Source of the DNA: an uncultured Veillonellaceae bacterium
Lineage (GTDB): Bacteria > Bacillota > Negativicutes > Veillonellales > Dialisteraceae
DNA: 7,459 nucleotides
NCBI GenBank assembly: GCA_958439155.1
Contig: CAUBUJ010000082.1
Span: 1 to 7,459 of the forward strand
Direction of reading: 5' to 3'
The translations under genes and the position numbers were made by a program. A model generated the notes under the pieces. That model saw only the letters and a program-made list of their open reading frames with translations. It searched no databases and was not told where the DNA came from. How positions within the stretch are numbered: the first letter of the stretch is position 1; each line of letters starts with the position of its first letter. This document shows positions 1 through 4,812 of the stretch, piece after piece.

Positions 1-24
1 CTTGATTTCCATGAAAGGACATGT

Positions 25-999
25 ATGAACCAATCCCATAACCAGGCCAATGCCGTGGTGACCGCCGGGCTCTGTACGGCCATTGCCATCGTGCTTTCCA
101 TGCTGGGCCTGTACATTCCCGTTTCCTCTCTCGTCGTATCCTGGCTCATCCCGCTGCCCATTATGTACGTGGGCATGAAGCTTGGTACCCGGTGGTCTCT
201 CATTGTGACTGCCGGCACGGTGATTTTGTCTGCCGCCTTTTTCGGAGCCCTTTCCCGGGCGGTGACCTGCGCGTCTCTGGCGCTCCTTGGGACGGCGATG
301 GGCGTCTGTTACCAGCGGCGGGTGCGGCCGGCGGTGACGCTCTTAGTGAGCGCTGCGGCGGTGCTCGCCGGGTGGGCGGCGCAGGCGCTTTTTGCGGTCT
401 TTATTATGGGGGTATCCCTCGATACGATCAGCGGCGCCTTCTTCGGCATGTTTGACATCCCGCCGGAACTGCTCGCCCAGTTTTACAGCGGGGAAACCCT
501 TGCCCAGGTGGAGCAGTCTGTGAAGACCATGCAGGTGGAAATCCGGAAGACCATCTATTTCTCTGCCCTCGCCGCGCCGGTCATGTACGGATGGATTGAA
601 ATGACCATTGCCCGCCTCATTTTCCGCAGGCTCGGCATGAAAGACATGCCCGGGCTTCCGCCGCTTGCCCGGTGGCAGATGCCGGGGGCGTCGATCTATA
701 TATACCTCTTCGCCATTGGGGCGAGCCTCATTTACAAAGGAGGCTATGTGTTTCCCTATGAAGCGGGAGGCACCCTCGACCTTGCACTGTACAACCTGGG
801 TGTGGCGTGCAGTTTCATTTTCCTCCTCCAGGGGATTTCCATCGTATGGTGGCTGCCGGAACGGTACAAAGGGATTCGTCCCTTCCGGGCGCTCATCGTA
901 GGAGCGGCGTTCTTTATCCCTCTCGTGCAGACCTTCCTGATCATTATGGGCGTTTTCGACATGGTCATGCATTACCGGGAAAGACACCAGTACAAATAA
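25..999 (+). CDS. yybS: YybS-like DUF2232 integral membrane protein
   Basis: A 324-aa polytopic membrane protein of the DUF2232/YybS family; its biochemical role is not established. Hydrophobic segments lie roughly at residues 10-32, 33-51, 57-75, 78-96, 102-130, 175-200, 222-238, 255-278 and 288-312, so about eight or nine membrane spans. A family-typical stretch LPPLARWQMP (211-220) precedes the C-terminal membrane block. The chosen ATG has AAAGGA five bases upstream (14-19); the ATG at 21 is in another frame. The identification rests on the hydrophobic pattern, this motif and the position just upstream of gdpP and rplI, which is the classical Firmicutes order. In many relatives rpsR lies immediately upstream, but only 24 bases are visible here. 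Unlike a simple yybS-gdpP operon, a strong terminator follows directly. Family assignment is good; function is unknown. Confidence 0.85.
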   Translation: MNQSHNQANAVVTAGLCTAIAIVLSMLGLYIPVSSLVVSWLIPLPIMYVGMKLGTRWSLIVTAGTVILSAAFFGALSRAVTCASLALLGTAMGVCYQRRVRPAVTLLVSAAAVLAGWAAQALFAVFIMGVSLDTISGAFFGMFDIPPELLAQFYSGETLAQVEQSVKTMQVEIRKTIYFSALAAPVMYGWIEMTIARLIFRRLGMKDMPGLPPLARWQMPGASIYIYLFAIGASLIYKGGYVFPYEAGGTLDLALYNLGVACSFIFLLQGISIVWWLPERYKGIRPFRALIVGAAFFIPLVQTFLIIMGVFDMVMHYRERHQYK

Positions 1000-1004
1000 A
1001 TACT

Positions 1005-1045
1005 GCCGCCTTCAGGGGAGTATCCTTTCCCGGAGGCGGCTTTTT
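1005..1045 (+). terminator. Rho-independent terminator after yybS
   Basis: GCCGCCT (1005-1011) pairs with AGGCGGC (1034-1040). The stem continues inward through GGGGA/TTTCC-type pairs around a small loop near 1021-1025 and is followed by TTTTT (1041-1045). It begins five bases after the yybS stop codon and separates yybS from gdpP transcription. Confidence 0.85.
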
Positions 1046-1128
1046 CTTTCCTTACGTCCCGTTTACCGCGCAGCCTCCCGGAAAAGGCCCGCCGGAGACG
1101 GACGTTTCCCGGAGAAATCCTCCGTCAT

Positions 1129-1157
1129 TACACATTTTTCCATATTTTTAGTATAAT
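1129..1157 (+). promoter_or_regulatory. Promoter for gdpP-rplI
   Basis: TACACA (1129-1134, four of six matches to TTGACA) and a perfect TATAAT (1152-1157) are separated by exactly 17 bases, with an A/T-rich spacer. Transcription would start near 1164, giving a leader of about 70 bases before the gdpP ATG. It lies between the yybS terminator and gdpP, as expected for an independent unit. Confidence 0.75.
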
Positions 1158-1193
1158 GAAAGCATTAGGACGGGGATGTCCCCTCTGAAATGG

Positions 1194-1228
1194 CGCGCTC
1201 CGGGAGAGTTTCCGCGGCGCGAAGGAGG
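1194..1228 (+). promoter_or_regulatory. gdpP ribosome binding site with adjacent leader hairpin
   Basis: AAGGAGG (1222-1228) lies four bases before the ATG at 1233 and decides the start. Immediately before it, CGCGC (1194-1198) can pair with GCGCG (1217-1221), placing the foot of a hairpin against the binding site. A second small hairpin, GGGG/CCCC (1172-1183), lies upstream. A regulatory effect is only inferred. Confidence 0.6.
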
Positions 1229-1232
1229 CGTT

Positions 1233-3215
1233 ATGCTCGATAAAATATGGGTGCAGAAAAGAAATGAGAAGCTCTTTTTTGCCCTCGTGGCGGCCACTCT
1301 CCTGGCCCTTCTGTCCCAGAATGTCATTCTCGGGGGGCTCATGGCCATTGTAGACGCCGCGTGTATTCTCTACATCAAGAAACGGGATCTGGAGCAGGAA
1401 AAGCTCCTCATGACCTACCTGGACGATCTCTCTGCCGGCGTGGAAGCAGGCACGGTGTACGCTGTGAAAAATCTGCCCCTCGGCATCGCCATGATGGACG
1501 AGAAGCGGAACCTGGTGTGGGCCAATGATGTGTTCCGCAGCTGGGTGAAAACAGAAGGGGACGACCCGATAGAAATGGACCGGATCCTCCCCGGGTCCCA
1601 CGCGTCCCGGCTCTGGGGGAAATCGGGCTGGTTTGACTGCCAGGTGCGGCAGAATTATTTCCGGGTATTTCACAAATTCGTGGAAGCCGGCGAGGACGGG
1701 GCGAGCACCTTCATGGTGTTCTACCTGATGGACCGCACTGATATGGAAGAAGCCATCCAGGCCAGCGCTGAAGCCATGCCGGTATTCTGCCTGATCCGGA
1801 TCGACAACATTTCCGAAGTGGTCGCCGATATGACCGACGTGGAGAAATCCAATCTTCTTTCCGAAGTGGACGAATGCATCCTCGGGGAATTTTCCCAGCT
1901 GGACGGCTTCATCAAACAGTATGCCACGGCGGACTTCGTGGCGTGCATTTCCAAAGCGGCGCTTTCCACCCTCATGGACAAGCGCTTCGATATTCTCGAC
2001 AAAGTACGGGAAATCAAGACGGTGAACCGCATCCCTGTGACGCTGTCCATCGGCATCGTCCAGAGCGATGACACTTTCGCCAAACAGGCGGAAGAAGCAC
2101 AGGTGTCCCTTGATCTGGCCCTCGGCCGCGGCGGCGACCAGGCAGTGGTCCGCCTCGGAGATGATGTGAAAGTCTTCGGCGGCCGTACCCCTGCTATGGG
2201 GAGCATGACCCGCGTGCGGGTGCGCGTGGTGGCCCAGGCCCTGCGGGAAATCATCGCCGACTCGGACAAAGTAATCATCATGGGACATGCCCACGAAGAC
2301 TACGACGCCCTCGGCGCGGCGGTGGGCGTGGCCCATCTGGCGAGAGCCTCTGGAAAGCAGGCGTACATCGCCGTGTCCAAACTGGATGACACGTCCCGGA
2401 AAATGCGGCGCGCCATTGAAGAAGACAAGGATCTGAAGGACCTCCTCATTTCCGAAGGGGAAGGGGAAGACCTGCTCACAGAAAGGACGCTGGTCTTCGT
2501 GGTGGATACCCACGTGCCGGAAATGGTGGCGGCGCCGGAACTTCTCCGTCGGTCCTCCCGTCGTGTCGTCATCGACCATCACCGCCGGTCCAATTCCATC
2601 GTAGCCAATACGCTCCTCACCTACATGGAGCCGTCTGCCTCGTCCACAGCAGAGCTGGTAGCCGAGCTCATCCAGTACTACGGCGGCGACCTGGAACTTT
2701 CCCCCACAGCGGCGTCATGCCTCTATGCGGGCATTGTGGTGGACACGAAAAATTTCGCTGTCCAGACAGGGATCCGCACCTTTGACGCGGCGAGCTTCCT
2801 CCGGCGGAGCGGCGCCGACACGAGACTGGTGGCGGAACTTTTCAAAGTGGACATCGACACCATGCGGATCCGTGCGTCCATTATGGCGAATATGAAAATT
2901 GTGGACAAATGCATCGCCATGGGAGAATGTCCCTCCGGCGTGCCCCAGGCGCAGATCATTGCCGGCCAGGTGGCAGATTTCCTGGTCAATGTGGAAGGCA
3001 TCCGGTGCAGCGTCATATTCTATCCGGCGGAGAATAAAAAAATTGGTATATCCGCCAGAAGTGATGGTACAATAAATGTACAACTCGTCATGGAAGCTGT
3101 CGGCGGCGGAGGCCACATGACAGTATCCGGCGCGCAGATTAAAGAACAGGACCGGGAAAGCGCAGAGAAGAAGATCCTCGCGTCGATCCGGTTCCAACTG
3201 AAGGAGGAAAAATAA
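1233..3215 (+). CDS. gdpP: GdpP/YybT cyclic-di-AMP phosphodiesterase
   Basis: A 660-aa membrane-bound phosphodiesterase, about the length of Bacillus GdpP. The family hydrolyses c-di-AMP to pApA and so affects potassium and osmolyte balance, wall stress and beta-lactam tolerance. Two membrane spans lie at about 14-28 and 31-48, then a short helix, a degenerate PAS region (about 75-165) and a modified GGDEF domain (about 180-310) whose signature is replaced by ATADF (231-235). The catalytic DHH domain has HAHEDYD (352-358), D425 in VVDTH, DHH at 448-450 and D504 in VVDTK. The DHHA1 end has GGGGH at 624-628. All expected metal and substrate motifs are present, so the enzyme should be active. 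The ATG at 1233 is preferred over an in-frame ATG at 1176 because of the strong AAGGAGG site. The stop codon directly abuts the rplI start. Confidence 0.95.
   Translation: MLDKIWVQKRNEKLFFALVAATLLALLSQNVILGGLMAIVDAACILYIKKRDLEQEKLLMTYLDDLSAGVEAGTVYAVKNLPLGIAMMDEKRNLVWANDVFRSWVKTEGDDPIEMDRILPGSHASRLWGKSGWFDCQVRQNYFRVFHKFVEAGEDGASTFMVFYLMDRTDMEEAIQASAEAMPVFCLIRIDNISEVVADMTDVEKSNLLSEVDECILGEFSQLDGFIKQYATADFVACISKAALSTLMDKRFDILDKVREIKTVNRIPVTLSIGIVQSDDTFAKQAEEAQVSLDLALGRGGDQAVVRLGDDVKVFGGRTPAMGSMTRVRVRVVAQALREIIADSDKVIIMGHAHEDYDALGAAVGVAHLARASGKQAYIAVSKLDDTSRKMRRAIEEDKDLKDLLISEGEGEDLLTERTLVFVVDTHVPEMVAAPELLRRSSRRVVIDHHRRSNSIVANTLLTYMEPSASSTAELVAELIQYYGGDLELSPTAASCLYAGIVVDTKNFAVQTGIRTFDAASFLRRSGADTRLVAELFKVDIDTMRIRASIMANMKIVDKCIAMGECPSGVPQAQIIAGQVADFLVNVEGIRCSVIFYPAENKKIGISARSDGTINVQLVMEAVGGGGHMTVSGAQIKEQDRESAEKKILASIRFQLKEEK
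3043..3073 (+). promoter_or_regulatory. Possible internal promoter for rplI
   Basis: Near the 3' end of gdpP, in a locally A/T-rich stretch, TACAAT (3068-3073) is preceded by TGG (extended -10 pattern). TTGGTA (3043-3048) lies 19 bases upstream. It would give extra transcription of rplI about 140 bases downstream. The match is suggestive only. Confidence 0.3.
3201..3207 (+). promoter_or_regulatory. rplI ribosome binding site inside the gdpP 3' end
   Basis: AAGGAGG lies within the last codons of gdpP, eight bases before the rplI ATG, which follows the gdpP TAA with no gap. Translation of the two genes is probably coupled. Confidence 0.85.
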
Positions 3216-3668
3216 ATGAAAGTCGTACTTTTGCAGGACGTAAAGAAATTGGGCAAGCGCGGCGACGTAGTAGAAGTCTCCGACGGCTATGGCCGGAATG
3301 TAATCATCAAAAAAGGCCTCGGCGTCGAAGGCACCCAGGCCAATCTAAATACAGCGGCGCAGCGGAAAGAATCGAAAGCATTCAAATCCCAGGTGGCAGC
3401 GGATGAAGCGGTCATCATGGCGAGCCAGCTGAAAAAAGTGAAAGCGGAAATCACCGTCCACGTAGGCGACGACGGCCGCATCTTCGGCAGCGTCACCGCC
3501 AAGGATATCAGCGAGACCCTCGAAAAGAAATATGGATTCAAACTGGACAAGAAAAATATCAAGATCAAGGAACCGATCAAGAAAGTCGGCACCTATGACA
3601 TCGAAGTCTGGGTACATCCCCAGGTGACCAGCACAATCCATCTCTCCGTGGTGGCGGATAAGGAATAA
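3216..3668 (+). CDS. rplI: 50S ribosomal protein L9
   Basis: A complete 150-aa L9, the usual length. L9 binds 23S rRNA near the base of the L1 stalk and helps hold the reading frame. The N-terminal rRNA-binding domain begins MKVVLLQDVKKLGKRGDVV, with the conserved Gly-rich loop GYGRN (24-28) and GLGVEGT (34-40). A long, charged connecting helix spans about 41-75. The C-terminal domain carries the diagnostic GRIFGSVTAKDI (87-98). The usual N-Y/F-L after the loop is NVI here, a mild deviation. It abuts gdpP and has its own strong ribosome binding site. A terminator follows 12 bases after the stop. The replicative helicase gene dnaB, often next in Firmicutes, is not downstream. Confidence 0.98.
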   Translation: MKVVLLQDVKKLGKRGDVVEVSDGYGRNVIIKKGLGVEGTQANLNTAAQRKESKAFKSQVAADEAVIMASQLKKVKAEITVHVGDDGRIFGSVTAKDISETLEKKYGFKLDKKNIKIKEPIKKVGTYDIEVWVHPQVTSTIHLSVVADKE

Positions 3669-3680
3669 ACAAAGAAAAAG

Positions 3681-3705
3681 GCTCTGCCCAGGCAGGGCTT
3701 TTTTT
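3681..3705 (+). terminator. Rho-independent terminator after rplI
   Basis: GCTCTGC (3681-3687) pairs with GCAGGGC (3692-3698, one G-U pair) around a four-base loop, followed by seven T (3699-3705). An A-run at 3675-3679 precedes it. It closes the gdpP-rplI unit. Confidence 0.9.
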
Positions 3706-3750
3706 CATGGGATGGTGGGGACTTGGGCGGCATACTCAGAGATCACTGAA

Positions 3751-3825
3751 ACTGCTTCATTGGAGCGGGGTTTAGAGTTGAGAGTTGAGAGTTTAGAGGG
3801 GTGGTGCCGCCTGCGGCGGAAATTT
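3751..3825 (-). repeat. Modular heptad-repeat element, copy 1 (inverted)
   Basis: Read on the minus strand, the order is: AAATTT (3825-3820), the hairpin CGCCGC-A-GGCGGC, ACCAC, four tandem 7-base units of type CTCTMAA (3798-3771), CCCCGCTCC, then a diverged tail ATGAAGCAGT. On the plus strand the core reads as TTKAGAG four times. Over about 60 bases it matches copy 4 with few differences. The last 35 bases (3751-3785 against 4621-4655) differ at five positions. It begins about 45 bases after the rplI terminator. Confidence 0.85.
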
Positions 3826-3900
3826 GATAGTTCGGGGAGATGTATCGTGTAGTAATGTTTGTGCGCAGGCGCGCGGTGTCAGGTGCGGTGATTAGATATG

Positions 3901-3918
3901 CCGGCAGGCTTATGCCGG
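3901..3918. repeat. Short hairpin CCGGCA/TGCCGG
   Basis: CCGGCA (3901-3906) and TGCCGG (3913-3918) form a perfect six-base stem with a six-base loop. Also present as a direct repeat ATGCCGG on either side. It lies just upstream of repeat copy 2; no function is apparent. Confidence 0.5.
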
Positions 3919-3944
3919 AAAAGGGAATCTGCATCAGGTTTATC

Positions 3945-4007
3945 AAATTTTCGCCGCCCATTGTACTTGAGGCGGCGTACCAGATCTTTGCGCTTTGCGC
4001 TTTTTTC
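3945..4007 (+). repeat. Modular heptad-repeat element, copy 2
   Basis: AAATTTT (3945-3951) is followed by a perfect seven-base stem, CGCCGCC (3952-3958) with GGCGGCG (3971-3977), around a 12-base loop. Next come a linker TACCAGATC and two exact 7-base units TTTGCGC (3987-4000), with a degenerate third, TTTTTTC (4001-4007). The linker and unit match copy 5. The downstream tail is not clearly conserved, so this copy looks decayed or partial. Confidence 0.7.
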
Positions 4008-4126
4008 GTAATGTTCATCATCTCGACCGGACGAACAAAGGGAATTTGCGCAAAATGAAATAAAAAAGTACGGGAAAGAGTGGAGAGATCTCACGTCAAA
4101 ATCCAAAGCTCACCTATCCATGATGG

Positions 4127-4142
4127 CATGTACTCCTACATG
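4127..4142. repeat. Short hairpin CATGTA/TACATG
   Basis: A perfect six-base stem (4127-4132 with 4137-4142) around CTCC. It is the first in a chain of perfect hairpins extending to about 4462. There is no T-run, so it is not an intrinsic terminator. Confidence 0.5.
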
Positions 4143-4179
4143 TCTTAAAATCACAATCTGCGCATACCTGCCCCTCTCA

Positions 4180-4213
4180 GGCCCTTGGCCAGCTCTCCCC
4201 AAAGGGGGCGAGC
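4180..4213. repeat. GGCC hairpin plus GCTCTCCCC palindrome
   Basis: GGCC-CTT-GGCC (4180-4190) is followed by GCTCTCCCC (4192-4200), which folds on GGGG plus GAGC (4204-4213) with an AAA loop. The GCTCTCCCC motif recurs exactly 100 bases downstream (4292-4300). It resembles repeated palindromes I recall from gut Firmicute intergenic regions, but this is recall and not a search. Confidence 0.55.
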
Positions 4214-4263
4214 CCTGCGAGTTGCCATATATTCATTTGGGGTTTGTGCTCACACCAATTAGC

Positions 4264-4280
4264 GCATTCAGCAAGAATGC
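4264..4280. repeat. Short hairpin GCATTC/GAATGC
   Basis: Perfect six-base stem (4264-4269 with 4275-4280) and a five-base loop AGCAA, part of the hairpin chain. Confidence 0.5.
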
Positions 4281-4291
4281 CGCAACCCAAG

Positions 4292-4338
4292 GCTCTCCCC
4301 GGGTAGGGGAGGAGAATGTGCCAGTGGTCACATTCTCC
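4292..4338. repeat. Two adjacent perfect hairpins (GCTCTCCCC and GGAGAATGTG types)
   Basis: CTCCCC (4295-4300) pairs with GGGGAG (4306-4311) over the loop GGGTA. Right beside it, GGAGAATGTG (4311-4320) pairs perfectly over ten bases with CACATTCTCC (4329-4338), around the loop CCAGTGGT. The second is the longest perfect stem in the gene-free region. Confidence 0.65.
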
Positions 4339-4350
4339 GCTGCTGCGATA

Positions 4351-4404
4351 AGCAGGCTATGCCTGCTCCTTAATCCGCAGCGCGGACCTGGCAGCGAAGC
4401 TGCC
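4351..4404. repeat. Hairpins AGCAGGC/GCCTGCT and GGCAGC-GAA-GCTGCC
   Basis: AGCAGGC (4351-4357) and GCCTGCT (4361-4367) form a perfect seven-base stem with a TAT loop. GGCAGC (4390-4395) and GCTGCC (4399-4404) form a six-base stem with a GAA triloop, so the apex is GCGAAGC, a DNA sequence known for exceptional mini-hairpin stability. Confidence 0.6.
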
Positions 4405-4421
4405 TCCCAGGGGTTGGGGTT

Positions 4422-4462
4422 GCGCATGCACTGGATAAACCCGTTCATGCGCGGCGAAGCCG
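4422..4462. repeat. Imperfect long hairpin and second GCGAAGC mini-hairpin
   Basis: GCGCATG (4422-4428) pairs with CATGCGC (4446-4452). The stem extends inward through AC/GT and GG/CC pairs, separated by single mismatches, to a small ATAAA loop. CGGC-GAA-GCCG (4452-4462) follows directly and contains GCGAAGC again. Confidence 0.55.
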
Positions 4463-4496
4463 ATATATAAAAAGCCCTTCCGCTTTCTTCTCCCAG

Positions 4497-4540
4497 CTTC
4501 AGACTTCCAACTTCAGACTCCGCCCTAATGACGCACTCTC
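4497..4540 (+). repeat. Modular heptad-repeat element, copy 3 (partial)
   Basis: CTTCAGA (4497-4503), CTTCCAA (4504-4510) and CTTCAGA (4511-4517) are three in-register 7-base units. A diverged fourth, CTCCGCC, follows, then CTAATGACGCACTC. The tail shares TGACGCACTC with copy 4. The GC-rich hairpin seen upstream of other copies is absent. The heptamer differs from the other classes, so membership rests on the 7-base period and the tail. Confidence 0.6.
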
Positions 4541-4565
4541 CGGCCCGTCCGGCGCCCTGGTCTGC

Positions 4566-4657
4566 AAAAAAATCCGCCGCCTATTGACCCGCGGCGGCGC
4601 ACCATCCCCCTAAACTCATAACTCTCAACTCTAAACCCCGTTCCCGTGACGCACTCC
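4566..4657 (+). repeat. Modular heptad-repeat element, copy 4
   Basis: An A-run (4566-4572) leads into a perfect stem, CCGCCGC (4574-4580) with GCGGCGG (4591-4597), then GCACCATC. Four 7-base units of the CTMAACT type follow (4610-4637), then CCCCGTTCCC and GTGACGCACTCC (4646-4657). It is the most complete copy and the inverted partner of copy 1. A hairpin GCTAT/ATAGC (4660-4675) joins it to copy 5. Confidence 0.85.
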
Positions 4658-4675
4658 ACGCTATCCCGGCATAGC

Positions 4676-4744
4676 AAAATTACGCCGCAGGCGGCACCAT
4701 CTCTTTGCGCTATGCGCTTTGCGCCCCGCTCCCATGACGCACCC
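4676..4744 (+). repeat. Modular heptad-repeat element, copy 5
   Basis: AAAATTA leads to CGCCGC-A-GGCGGC (4683-4695), then ACCATC. Three 7-base units follow (TTTGCGC, TATGCGC, TTTGCGC; 4704-4724), then CCCCGCTCCC and ATGACGCACCC (4734-4744). The 17 bases at 4683-4699 are the exact reverse complement of 3802-3818 in copy 1. It ends ten bases before the -35 box of the MFS promoter. Confidence 0.85.
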
Positions 4745-4754
4745 AACCCCTTCA

Positions 4755-4783
4755 TTGCGGGAAATGGAGCGGCGCATTATAAT
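4755..4783 (+). promoter_or_regulatory. Promoter of the MFS-HTH operon
   Basis: TTGCGG (4755-4760) and a perfect TATAAT (4778-4783) are spaced by 17 bases. Transcription would start near 4790, so a GTG at 4786 cannot serve as the start codon, which supports the ATG at 4813. Confidence 0.7.
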
Positions 4784-4812
4784 TTGTGTATTACAGAAAG
4801 CGGGGTGAGGCG

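Larger units (their letters stand above)
3706..4812. other. Gene-free, repeat-rich intergenic region
   Basis: About 1.1 kb between the rplI terminator and the MFS gene holds no credible coding sequence. Short open frames here either run through repeat units or lack a proper ribosome binding site. The content is five modular heptad-repeat elements, listed separately, and a series of short perfect hairpins between 4127 and 4462. The final 60 bases carry the MFS promoter. Base composition is more mixed than in the flanking genes, with A/T-rich patches at about 4040-4160. Confidence 0.8.

Noticed and set aside
1176..1232. Upstream in-frame start for gdpP adding 19 residues
   Set aside because: The ATG at 1176 lies in a GGGG/CCCC hairpin only about 12 bases from the predicted transcript start, with just a weak AGGA, while the ATG at 1233 has a full AAGGAGG and fits the family length.
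1128..2582. Long minus-strand open frame (484 codons) opposite gdpP
   Set aside because: It is antisense to a fully conserved GdpP, is His/Gly/Pro-rich as expected for a shadow frame in GC-rich DNA, and has no family features.
3743..4021. Minus-strand open frame of 92 codons
   Set aside because: It is composed of repeat copies 1 and 2; its C-terminal NSQLSTLN stretch is the heptamer run read as protein.
3840..4058. Plus-strand open frame of 72 codons with a membrane-like C-terminal part
   Set aside because: The only SD-like sequence directly touches the ATG with no spacer, and the frame runs through repeat copy 2, so the apparent protein is translated repeat.
4120..4470. Plus-strand open frame of 116 codons
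   Set aside because: It spans the hairpin chain, has no convincing ribosome binding site, and its composition is explained by palindromes.
3751..4744. CRISPR array
   Set aside because: Repeat copies are imperfect, in both orientations and unevenly spaced, with no uniform spacers and no cas genes; the internal 7-base period is unlike CRISPR.
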